Notes: generated by a model from the sequence alone, not told the origin. 5,409 bases of DNA from Ignavibacteriales bacterium (GCA_020059785.1 JAGVBL010000176.1:1-5409); one strand, 5' to 3'; shown: positions 1 through 5,370, counted from the first letter of the stretch. Numbers and translations: made by a program.

Positions 1-148
1 CCACATCTATTTCATCATCAACAAAAAAAGAGAGTGCGTTTACAGTTTTTCCGTTAACGGCAACTCTTCCTTCATTAATATACTCTTCGGATTTACGACG
101 GGAAGCGACACCGCATTCAGATAAAAATTTATTCAGACGTACTTTCAT
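1..148 (-). CDS. rluB: 23S rRNA pseudouridine synthase, RsuA/RluB family (N-terminal part, cut by window edge)
   Basis: Only the first 49 codons are present; the gene leaves the window at base 1. The visible residues form an S4 RNA-binding domain: it opens MKVRLNKFL, continues with a CGVASRRKSEEYI stretch, then GRVAVNGKTV, the usual S4 signature at the start of RsuA/RluB/RluE/RluF enzymes. The catalytic pseudouridine synthase domain, with its essential Asp, lies outside the window, so activity cannot be judged. In the family this enzyme isomerises one uridine of ribosomal RNA; the S4 domain docks it on the substrate. The ATG (148-146) lies inside the last codons of scpB, giving a 20-base overlap in another frame, with no clear Shine-Dalgarno, so translation is probably coupled to scpB. 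RluB rather than RsuA or RluE/F is inferred from the familiar scpA-scpB-rluB order. Confidence 0.9.
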   Translation of the reverse strand, partial: MKVRLNKFLSECGVASRRKSEEYINEGRVAVNGKTVNALSFFVDDEIDV

Positions 149-806
149 TTTCAATTTCTATTTCAGGTTCATTATCATTATTGTTTTCGATTTCATTTTC
201 TATTGTCTCTTCAATACCACTCATCATTATTCTTCTCTTCTGTTCAATAAAATCTTCATCTTTCATTATCTCTTCAATTTCCCTGGGTTTAGGTAAATCC
301 GATATATTTTTTAATCCAAAGTACTTAAGAAATTCATCTGTAGTACAATATAAAAGCGGACGACCTACAGATTCTGCTCTTCCTTGAATTGTAATAAGAT
401 TTTTTTCAAGTAGTGTATTAATTGTATAATCTGAATTAACTCCGCGGATCGATTCTAATTCCGGTTTGGTTAAAGGTTGTTTATAAGCAATAATTGCAAG
501 TGTTTCTAAAGCTGCCTGACTAAGACGGCGTTTACTTTTTTCAGTAGAAAGAAAACCGACATACTTAGCATGGTCTGGTTTTGTAGCATAGATATATCCG
601 TTTGCAATTTTTAGAATCTTAAAAGCACTACCATTCTGCGAATATCTTTCATTTAGATCATCAACAGTTTGTTCGATCTCTTCTTCAGTAATAGAGAAAT
701 CATTGCCGTCAATTGCTTTTATAGCAGTTATAATTTCATTAGCGGAAAGAGGATCATCGGCTGCAAAAATTAATGCTTCTACTACAGATATATAGATATT
801 ATCCAT
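129..806 (-). CDS. scpB: Segregation and condensation protein B (ScpB)
   Basis: The 225-residue protein fits the family. ScpB forms a dimer that binds ScpA and, through it, the SMC ATPase heads, making the bacterial condensin that compacts and segregates the nucleoid. Two winged-helix domains are visible. The first spans roughly residues 5-85. The second spans about 95-165 and carries the hallmark stretches LSQAALETLAIIAYKQPLTK (95-114), RGVNSDYTINTLLE (121-134), and GRAESVGRPLLYCTT then FLKYFGL (142-165). The C-terminal 27 residues (199-225) are a low-complexity tail rich in Glu, Asn and Ile, probably disordered. The ATG overlaps the end of scpA by 8 bases (ATGGATAA), a typical coupling arrangement, and no strong Shine-Dalgarno is present. 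The 3' end overlaps the downstream rluB-like gene by 20 bases. Identification is firm. Confidence 0.96.
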   Translation of the reverse strand: MDNIYISVVEALIFAADDPLSANEIITAIKAIDGNDFSITEEEIEQTVDDLNERYSQNGSAFKILKIANGYIYATKPDHAKYVGFLSTEKSKRRLSQAALETLAIIAYKQPLTKPELESIRGVNSDYTINTLLEKNLITIQGRAESVGRPLLYCTTDEFLKYFGLKNISDLPKPREIEEIMKDEDFIEQKRRIMMSGIEETIENEIENNNDNEPEIEIENESTSE

Positions 807-1518
807 TAGCGAATCCGTATATTATAAAATCATTGAGTGATTTAGATTCTCTTAAACCGATTTTGCCGGCTTTAACCATTTCGAGCATTGCAATGAATGT
901 AACAACAATTCTTATTTTACTTGCCAGATCTTTCATCAATTCTATAAATGAAATCTGTTTTCCACCTTCAAGTTTTTGGGAGATGTATTCCATTTGTTCG
1001 TCAATTGTAACATTCCATTTTTTAATTTCATGAACAGGTTCTGCCGGTTTCTCTATAATTGCTTTCTTAAAAGCTTTTATCAGATCGTATAGCGTAACAT
1101 TTTTGAGAAGAACATTTAAGTCGTTAGGTGCTTGTTTTTCATCTTCATCAAAATTACTTCTGAAATGAAAACTACGCATATTTGATTCGAGGTAGCTGAA
1201 TTCTTCCGACATCTCCTTGTATCGTTTATATTCAAGGAGAGCTTTTACAAGTTCTGCACGCGGATCGATCTCTTCCCCTTTTTCATCAATTTCTTTAGGG
1301 AGCAGCATTTTTACTTTTATCTGCATTAATGTTGCAGCCATTAGAATAAAGTCGCCGGCAATCTCAAGATCAAGCTGCTCCAGAAGATGAAGATATTCCA
1401 TAAATTCCCTTGTTATCTTGGAAATAGGAATATCATATATATCCAGCTCATCCCTTTTAATAAAGAATAATAGCAGATCAAGTGGACCTTCAAAATCCTG
1501 TAACTTTATTTTATACAT
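799..1518 (-). CDS. scpA: Segregation and condensation protein A (ScpA), kleisin
   Basis: The 239-residue protein is a bacterial kleisin that bridges the two SMC heads and carries the ScpB dimer in the condensin complex on the nucleoid. The N-terminal family signature is clear: FEGPLDLLLFFIKRDELDIYDIPI (residues 9-32, key residues FEGPLDLLL), followed by a helix with AATLMQIKVKMLLP (61-74). The middle (75-160) is charged and less conserved. The C-terminal winged helix is about residues 165-239, with a helix containing RIVVTFIAMLEMVKAGKI (203-220). The ATG starts 2 bases after the trpS stop codon. A weak AGG, partly inside the end of trpS, sits 6 bases upstream, so it is almost certainly cotranscribed and possibly translationally coupled. 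It overlaps scpB by 8 bases. The pairing with scpB makes the call secure. Confidence 0.96.
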   Translation of the reverse strand: MYKIKLQDFEGPLDLLLFFIKRDELDIYDIPISKITREFMEYLHLLEQLDLEIAGDFILMAATLMQIKVKMLLPKEIDEKGEEIDPRAELVKALLEYKRYKEMSEEFSYLESNMRSFHFRSNFDEDEKQAPNDLNVLLKNVTLYDLIKAFKKAIIEKPAEPVHEIKKWNVTIDEQMEYISQKLEGGKQISFIELMKDLASKIRIVVTFIAMLEMVKAGKIGLRESKSLNDFIIYGFANG

Positions 1519-1520
1519 TG

Positions 1521-2507
1521 TTAACCTAGTTTCATTTTAGCATGTACTTCGTTCATTGTAGTTTCTGCAACTTTCCGGGCAACCGACTCACCTTGAATCA
1601 AAACATCAATAACCTTGTTTAGATTATTCTCGTAACCTCTTCTTATTTCAAGAATTGGGCTTAATAATTCATTAATTTTAGAAGCACATTTTAATTTACA
1701 TTCAACACAACCGAGTAAACCGCTTCTGCATCCGTTTTCAATTTCCTTAGTTTCAGACGAATTAAATTTTTGGTGATATGTAAAGACTAAGCAGATTTCA
1801 GGTCTTCCCGGATCATTCTTCCTGACTTTAAGCGGATCGGTAACAGCTTTGCGTAATTTCTGAGTTACAATTTCGGGAGCATCCGAAAGAAAAATTGTAT
1901 TACCAAGTGATTTACTCATCCTTTTACCATCAAGACCAGGCAGACGTGCAAATTGAGTAATCTTCCCTTCAGGTTCCGGAAATACAGGGTAATCCGGTGA
2001 ATATTGTTGGTTAAACCTTCTTGCAATTTCGCGTGTAATTTCAATATGCGGTAATTGATCTTCCCCAACAGGTACAACTTCTCCTTTATAAAGTAGAATA
2101 TCCACAGCTTGAAGAACAGGATATCCAAGATGACCATAAGTAAGATTCTCAATATTCAAATCCCTTACCTGCTCTTTAAGTGTAGGATTTCTTTCGAGCC
2201 GGGCTTTTGTAATTAACATTGAAAATAACAAGAATAACTCCGTATGCTCTTTAATTTTGGACTGTCTGAACATTGGAGCTTTTTCCGGATCTAAACCGGC
2301 AGATAACCAATCAATTACCATTTCAATTGTATTGTTATAAATCTCATCAGTAGATAAATCAGTAGTAAGTACGTGGTAATCTGCAACAAGATGATAGCTT
2401 TCATACTGATCCTGAAGATTGATCCAGTTTTCGAGAGCGCCGACATAATTACCAAGGTGTAGTTTGCCGGTTGGTCTCATTCCGCTTAAAATCCGCTTTT
2501 TAGCCAT
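1521..2507 (-). CDS. trpS: Tryptophan--tRNA ligase, iron-sulfur-type
   Basis: TrpRS is a class Ic synthetase that activates tryptophan with ATP and charges tRNA-Trp in the cytosol. The 328 residues match the usual bacterial length. The Rossmann fold starts with SGMRPTGKLHLGN, where HLGN (17-20) is the HIGH element; the KMSKS loop is GKRMSKS (194-200). TrpRS-typical stretches include ARLERNPTLKEQ (102-113), GHLGYPVLQAVDILLY (125-140) and PVGEDQLPHIE (146-156). The C-terminal part has Cys239, Cys260, Cys267 and Cys270 (CRSGLLGCVEC from 260), spaced C-x20-C-x6-C-x2-C. This closely resembles the C-x22-C-x6-C-x2-C motif that holds a [4Fe-4S] cluster in Thermotoga maritima TrpRS; cluster binding here is inferred. 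The ATG has no clear Shine-Dalgarno. It lies 73 bases after the HNH gene and 2 bases before scpA. Confidence 0.97.
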   Translation of the reverse strand: MAKKRILSGMRPTGKLHLGNYVGALENWINLQDQYESYHLVADYHVLTTDLSTDEIYNNTIEMVIDWLSAGLDPEKAPMFRQSKIKEHTELFLLFSMLITKARLERNPTLKEQVRDLNIENLTYGHLGYPVLQAVDILLYKGEVVPVGEDQLPHIEITREIARRFNQQYSPDYPVFPEPEGKITQFARLPGLDGKRMSKSLGNTIFLSDAPEIVTQKLRKAVTDPLKVRKNDPGRPEICLVFTYHQKFNSSETKEIENGCRSGLLGCVECKLKCASKINELLSPILEIRRGYENNLNKVIDVLIQGESVARKVAETTMNEVHAKMKLG

Positions 2508-2513
2508 AAATAG

Positions 2514-2528
2514 TAATAATGATTATTA
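2514..2528. repeat. Perfect AT palindrome just before trpS
   Basis: TAATAAT and ATTATTA flank a single central base, giving 7-bp perfect arms ending 7 bases before the trpS start codon. It could be an operator or affect initiation. The sequence is pure AT in an AT-rich gap, so chance is a serious alternative. Confidence 0.35.
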
Positions 2529-2549
2529 ATTATTGAAAAATTGAACGGA

Positions 2550-2557
2550 CAAAAATA
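2550..2557 (-). promoter_or_regulatory. Candidate Bacteroidota-type -7 promoter box for trpS-scpA-scpB-rluB
   Basis: On the minus strand these bases read TATTTTTG, a full match to the TAnnTTTG -7 consensus known in Bacteroidota. It lies about 42 bases before the trpS ATG, in the 73-base gap after the HNH gene. No good -33 TTTG is seen at the expected distance upstream, and the surroundings are very T-rich, so the match could be chance. If real, it would let the trpS operon be transcribed independently of the HNH gene. Confidence 0.3.
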
Positions 2558-2580
2558 GTGAAAAAATAGGAGAATTACGC

Positions 2581-3114
2581 TTAATGGAATAAATAGGGTT
2601 TCCAGGTTTCATCAATCCTACCGGAAGAGTTTTTAATAAACATAATATGATTAGGAGTATATGCTCTAATTCTAAGTTGCAAATTAGCATCTTCAGGTGA
2701 TCTATCACCTTTCTTATTATTACAAGGTAAACATGCGGCAACCAAATTTTCCCAGCTTTCGTCTCCCCCTTTCGATTTTGGTATAACATGGTCTATTGTT
2801 AAAGGGAGGTCTCCCCTTCCGCAATATGCACATTTATGTCCGTCTCTCTTTAAAATATTTCTACGTGTTAGAATTATTTTTTTATATGGAACACGGATAA
2901 AATCATTTAAACGAATTACTGTAGGCCAGGGGAACGCATTATAAACTGAGTGAATTTTTTTACGCTGATTGTCGGCTATTAATTCTGCTTTACCCAGGAT
3001 GACAAGAATTATTGCTTTCTTAACGTTGCATATCGTTAATGGTTCATAACTCTGATTGAGAAGAAGGACTTTAGCATTGAGAGTTCCATTTGTGCTAAAT
3101 TTCCGTTCGAAGAC
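2581..3114 (-). CDS. HNH endonuclease family protein, apparent loss of start codon
   Basis: This open frame of 177 codons plus stop encodes a complete-looking small HNH nuclease domain protein. Numbering from the first codon after the upstream in-frame TAA (3117-3115): KVLLLNQSYEPLTICNVKKA (15-34) is the conserved N-terminal module of these stand-alone proteins. A zinc pair CAYC (95-98) follows, then the HNH core IDHVIPKSKGG (107-117), WENL (121-124) and CLPCNNKKGD (128-137). The two CxxC pairs would bind a structural zinc, and DH (108-109) is the catalytic pair. Family members are about 165-180 residues; the cellular role and target are not established. Oddity: the frame has no ATG, GTG or TTG near its N-terminus, although a GGAGG and a TATAAT box lie upstream, so the true start is unresolved. 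Either it is a recently broken gene, a sequence error, or a non-standard start. The coding frame is otherwise uninterrupted. Confidence 0.85.
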   Translation of the reverse strand, partial: VFERKFSTNGTLNAKVLLLNQSYEPLTICNVKKAIILVILGKAELIADNQRKKIHSVYNAFPWPTVIRLNDFIRVPYKKIILTRRNILKRDGHKCAYCGRGDLPLTIDHVIPKSKGGDESWENLVAACLPCNNKKGDRSPEDANLQLRIRAYTPNHIMFIKNSSGRIDETWKPYLFH

Positions 3115-3117
3115 TTA

Positions 3118-3122
3118 CCTCC
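3118..3122 (-). promoter_or_regulatory. Strong Shine-Dalgarno for the HNH gene
   Basis: The minus strand reads GGAGG (followed by TAAGTC). It is the best Shine-Dalgarno in the window and fits the HNH gene. The codon at the ideal spacing of 6 bases (3111-3109) is TTC, one base away from TTG, which pinpoints where a start codon is expected but absent. Confidence 0.6.
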
Positions 3123-3150
3123 AGAAAAACTTTTTATGTTGAATAAAACT

Positions 3151-3156
3151 ATTATA
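3151..3156 (-). promoter_or_regulatory. Candidate -10 box for the HNH gene
   Basis: The minus strand reads TATAAT, a perfect sigma-70 -10 hexamer, 28 bases before the GGAGG. No convincing -35 hexamer is seen at 16-18 bp; a TTTG lies further upstream at 3183-3180. The assignment rests mainly on the match and its position. Confidence 0.4.
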
Positions 3157-3250
3157 GTATTACCCTTTGAGTACCGGCGCAAATATCGTAATTAATTTTT
3201 AATAAATAAAGAGATTATTTTTTTGATTTAAGAATGACGATTGCCATTTT

Positions 3251-3314
3251 ATCATCCCGATGTAAATCGGGATCTGCTAGTAATAAAATAGAGTATTCAG
3301 ATTATGAATCAGAC
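3251..3314 (+). repeat. Two-hairpin element, copy 1
   Basis: The head ATCCCGAT-GTAA-ATCGGGAT (3254-3273) is a perfect 8-bp stem closed by a GTAA loop, which is GNRA-type if transcribed on this strand. A 23-bp block (3256-3278) is identical to 3533-3555. The tail is eroded: ATTCA (3295-3299) pairs with TGAAT (3305-3309), and the copy ends in CAGAC. Confidence 0.75.
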
Positions 3315-3477
3315 TTCGACAATAGAACAAAAAATTGTTCTCAACTCTTTCTTCTTTCAGAATGATCGAACGTAGATCATACTGCTGTAAATTGGGATCG
3401 GTAAACGAAAAAAGTTTTTTAGAATAATATCTAAAATGTTATGCAGCTTTTTTTATTCAGAAAAAGTTTTAACGACC

Positions 3478-3502
3478 AGATTCTGATTTGCATCAGAATG
3501 AC
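3478..3502 (+). repeat. Tail hairpin of a degenerate element
   Basis: ATTCTGAT (3480-3487) and ATCAGAAT (3492-3499) form a perfect 8-bp stem with a TTGC loop, followed by GAC. Its likely head is the degenerate block at 3376-3401. Confidence 0.7.
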
Positions 3503-3527
3503 CAATGCCCTTTTTGACAATACTTAA

Positions 3528-3595
3528 GTCACCCCGATGTAAATCGGGATCTGCTGGCAATGGATACGAAGATGCTGAAATAAATTCAGAATGAC
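3528..3595 (+). repeat. Two-hairpin element, copy 2 (best full-length copy)
   Basis: This copy runs from GTCA to TGAC and is 68 bp long. The head stem is CCCGAT (3533-3538), loop GTAA, ATCGGG (3543-3548). The tail stem is ATGCTGAA (3572-3579), loop ATAAA, TTCAGAAT (3585-3592), with one mismatch at the third pair. It aligns without gaps to the copy at 3683-3750 and shares a 23-bp identical tail block with it (3567-3589 and 3722-3744). Confidence 0.8.
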
Positions 3596-3645
3596 ATACG
3601 CTAAGCTATTCAAATGAAAATTAGAATATAATTGTAAAGTGGTTC

Positions 3646-3674
3646 GCAGATACTGAAACAAGTTCAGTATGACA
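3646..3674 (+). repeat. Isolated tail hairpin of the element
   Basis: ATACTGAA (3650-3657) and TTCAGTAT (3663-3670) form a perfect 8-bp stem with loop ACAAG, followed by GAC. There is no recognisable head directly upstream, so it is a partial copy. Confidence 0.7.
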
Positions 3675-3682
3675 ATGTTCAT

Positions 3683-3750
3683 GTCATACCGATGAGAATT
3701 GTGACCATATTGTATACTATGCGAAGATGCTGAAATAAATTCAGCATGAT
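3683..3750 (+). repeat. Two-hairpin element, copy 4, abutting the mnmA 3' end
   Basis: This copy is also 68 bp. Its head is badly eroded (GTCATACCGATGAGAATT), but its tail is a perfect stem: ATGCTGAA (3727-3734), loop ATAAA, TTCAGCAT (3740-3747). It ends 9 bases beyond the mnmA stop codon, so the mnmA transcript would carry the hairpin in its 3' untranslated region. No T-run follows on the minus strand, so it is not a classic intrinsic terminator. Confidence 0.75.
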
Positions 3751-3759
3751 GAATGGAAT

Positions 3760-4854
3760 TTATTTTGTAATAACACCGCCGGCAAGAACGTATCCAAGTT
3801 CATCATAAAGTACAAGTGACTGACCAGGTGTTACTGCATTTTTGGGTTCATCAAATTTGATTTTGATAACAGATGAAGTTGCTTCAAGTACTTCTGCCTT
3901 CGATGCTCTATCGGAATATCGGATTTTCCCGAATACAACTTCACCGGGTTTAAGTGAGTCTTTGCTTACATAATTAATATCTTCTGCAGTTACAATATTT
4001 TCCATAAGTTCATCTTTATCAGCAATCTCAATTGTTTTGGTTTCAGGATCAATATCTTTTACATAAACAGGTTTACCGAGAGCAACATTTAATCCTCTTC
4101 GCTGACCAATTGTATAGAATGGAATTCCTTTATGCATACCAACTTTTTTACCATGATAAACAAAATCACCTTCTTCAATATTATTTATTACATCAGGAAT
4201 TCTTTCACGTAAAAACCTTTCGTAATTATCATCGGCAACAAAACAAATTTCCTGGCTATCCGGTTTTGAAGCAGTTTTTAGTTTAAATTCTCCGGCTAAT
4301 TTTCTTACCTGATCTTTTGTTAAATTTCCTAATGGAAATAATGTTCTGCTCAAACTTTCCTGTGTAAGTCCCCACAATGCATAAGTCTGATCTTTCCTAT
4401 CATCTTTAGAATATCGCAGTGTATAACGTTGAGTATCGGGGTTATAATCTACAGTAGCATAATGACCAGTAGCAACATATTTAGCATCGAGTGAATCGGC
4501 TTTTTTTAGCAACTCCTCCCACTTAATTTTTCTGTTACAGACAACACACGGATTTGGAGTTCTGCCATGCAAGTATTCATCAACAAAATTTTCTATTACT
4601 GCCTCTTCAAAAGCCTTGGTAAAGTCGACCGTGTAGTGTGGGAAACCAAGATTTGTAGCAACATTTTTAGCATCAAAGATTGCATCGAGCGAGCAGCATC
4701 CTGATTCATGTTTAGGAGCTCCGCCAACTTCCATAAATCCCCACGTTTTCATTGTAACGCCAATTACTTCGTAACCCTGATTATGCAGAAGAGCCGCTGC
4801 TACCGATGAATCCACACCGCCGCTCATTGCAACTATTACTCGTTTTTCGTTCAA
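3760..4854 (-). CDS. mnmA: tRNA-specific 2-thiouridylase MnmA, CxxC (iron-sulfur) type
   Basis: MnmA activates U34 of tRNA-Lys, -Glu and -Gln with ATP and replaces O2 by sulfur in the cytosol, helping decoding. The 364 residues match the family. The PP-loop ATPase motif is SGGVDSS (11-17). The catalytic cysteine region is GRTPNPCVVCNRKIKW (97-112), with Cys103 and Cys106; the second catalytic region is SQEICFVADDNYERFL (200-215), with Cys204. ATGHYA (128-133), KDQTYALW (154-161), YTIGQRRGL (247-255) and VTPGQS (341-346) are further family blocks, the last in the C-terminal beta-barrel. E. coli has Asp where Cys103 sits. The CxxC plus Cys pattern matches Thermus thermophilus MnmA, reported to carry a [4Fe-4S] cluster; binding here is inferred. 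The start is TTG (4854-4852) with AAAGGG 5 bases upstream. An in-frame stop lies just upstream, and the next ATG (residue 10) would remove the strand leading into the PP-loop. No partner gene adjoins it. Confidence 0.97.
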   Translation of the reverse strand: MNEKRVIVAMSGGVDSSVAAALLHNQGYEVIGVTMKTWGFMEVGGAPKHESGCCSLDAIFDAKNVATNLGFPHYTVDFTKAFEEAVIENFVDEYLHGRTPNPCVVCNRKIKWEELLKKADSLDAKYVATGHYATVDYNPDTQRYTLRYSKDDRKDQTYALWGLTQESLSRTLFPLGNLTKDQVRKLAGEFKLKTASKPDSQEICFVADDNYERFLRERIPDVINNIEEGDFVYHGKKVGMHKGIPFYTIGQRRGLNVALGKPVYVKDIDPETKTIEIADKDELMENIVTAEDINYVSKDSLKPGEVVFGKIRYSDRASKAEVLEATSSVIKIKFDEPKNAVTPGQSLVLYDELGYVLAGGVITK

Positions 4855-4895
4855 GCTGTCCCTTTCTTAGACTATCTATCGTTTTTACAACAGTA

Positions 4896-4925
4896 AATAT
4901 ATGGAATTAGTTGCGTTTCGGAAAA
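4896..4925 (-). promoter_or_regulatory. Candidate promoter for mnmA
   Basis: On the minus strand TTTTCC (4925-4920) and TATATT (4901-4896) are separated by 18 bp, and the latter extends to TATATTTA, close to the TAnnTTTG Bacteroidota box. The putative -10 lies about 41 bases before the TTG start. The match to the -35 is poor. Some promoter is needed here because no gene lies upstream within the window. Confidence 0.3.
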
Positions 4926-4973
4926 AACTGTTATTGTTTAGGACATTCAAATCGATTCATAAACAGAATCCGA

Positions 4974-5061
4974 CCCAAATAGTGCCCCAATAGAGCCCCA
5001 ATAGTGACGCAATAGTAACGGAAAAGGAATGGCAATTGAACGGAATTGTAACGGAATTATA
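4974..5061. repeat. Degenerate 11-bp-period tandem repeat, eight units
   Basis: Units begin at 4974, 4985, 4996, 5007, 5018, 5029, 5040 and 5051 with no phase slip. The left units read like CCCCAATAGTG; the right ones read like ACGGAATTGTA; ACGCAATAGTA at 5007 is intermediate. Shared features are C or G at positions 2-4 and an AAT/AAA core from position 5. Period close to one helical turn. Confidence 0.7.
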
Positions 5062-5118
5062 GGTGTGAAATAATTAGACAGTAACGAGTGACGGGTGGGA
5101 TTTGAATGGCAAACCTGT

Positions 5119-5174
5119 GTTGAAGTGATGATTTGTTGAATTGTAAAAGTGTTGAACTGTTGAGGTGATGAATA
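5119..5174. repeat. Degenerate 8-bp-period tandem repeat, seven units
   Basis: Units start at 5119, 5127, 5135, 5143, 5151, 5159 and 5167, all beginning with G and close to GTTGAAGT (for example GTTGAATT, GTTGAACT, GTTGAGGT, GATGAATA). Phase is kept throughout. Confidence 0.7.
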
Positions 5175-5227
5175 GATTCTTCTTATTGCGGATCAGCTTA
5201 AAAAATTAATTATTTAGAAAATAGCCC

Positions 5228-5245
5228 GCAGATTTTGCAGATTTT
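5228..5245. repeat. 9-bp direct duplication
   Basis: GCAGATTTT occurs twice, back to back. It recalls the CGCAGATT-type short tandem repeats of many Bacteroidota intergenic regions (recalled, not computed). Confidence 0.6.
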
Positions 5246-5346
5246 ACAACGTAAACAACTAAGGATGGATTAAAGCTGATAATCAGGGTAAATTTTTTGA
5301 GCTTACAATTCTCTTTTGTATTTCTCACTTTTTAACCAAGGGCTCC

Positions 5347-5367
5347 GAACTAAGAACTACGAACCTT
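5347..5367. repeat. 7-bp-period repeat, three units
   Basis: GAACTAA, GAACTAC and GAACCTT follow each other without gap. It is short, so chance is possible, but the neighbouring DNA is rich in similar repeats. Confidence 0.45.
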
Positions 5368-5370
5368 CAG

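Larger units (their letters stand above)
3230..3750. repeat. Cluster of degenerate ~68-bp two-hairpin intergenic elements
   Basis: This non-coding stretch between mnmA and the HNH gene is filled by head-to-tail copies of one composite element. A copy has a head (GTCA, then CCCGAT-GTAA-ATCGGG, then ATCTGC), a variable middle, and a tail (CTGAA-nnnnn-TTCAG ending in TGAC). Heads are seen at 3251, 3376 (20 of 26 bases match the consensus), 3528 and 3683. Tails end near 3314, 3365, 3502, 3595, 3674 and 3750, and a remnant tail ends at 3238. The terminal GTCA and TGAC are inverted. No protein-coding frame is supported here. Such elements resemble REP or MITE-like sequences of environmental Bacteroidota/Ignavibacteria genomes. 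This family resemblance is recalled rather than computed. Confidence 0.8.

Noticed and set aside
2526..2789. Open frame of 87 codons on the minus strand
   Set aside because: It overlaps the HNH gene in another frame and has no recognisable motif, whereas the HNH frame encodes a full conserved domain.
3410..3426. Terminator from an A-run followed by a T-run
   Set aside because: The A6-G-T6 tract has no room for a loop and no GC-rich stem, so it is not a credible intrinsic terminator.
3230..3750. CRISPR array
   Set aside because: The repeats are internally palindromic, diverged, irregularly spaced and without unique spacers of constant length, and no cas gene is visible.
4032..4286. Plus-strand open frame of 84 codons
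   Set aside because: It is antisense to the conserved middle of mnmA and its translation resembles no family I know.
4889..4932. Operator formed by AACAGT and ACTGTT upstream of mnmA
   Set aside because: The 6-bp arms are 32 bp apart with nothing conserved between them; this is expected by chance.
5029..5073. Small plus-strand frame starting ATGGCAATTGAA after AAAGGA
   Set aside because: It has only 14 codons, lies inside the 11-bp repeat array, and the Shine-Dalgarno-like sequence is part of a repeat unit.
5093..5116. tRNA on the minus strand (T-loop-like TTCAAATCC in reverse complement)
   Set aside because: The flanking bases do not form a T-stem, and no acceptor stem or anticodon arm can be built around it.
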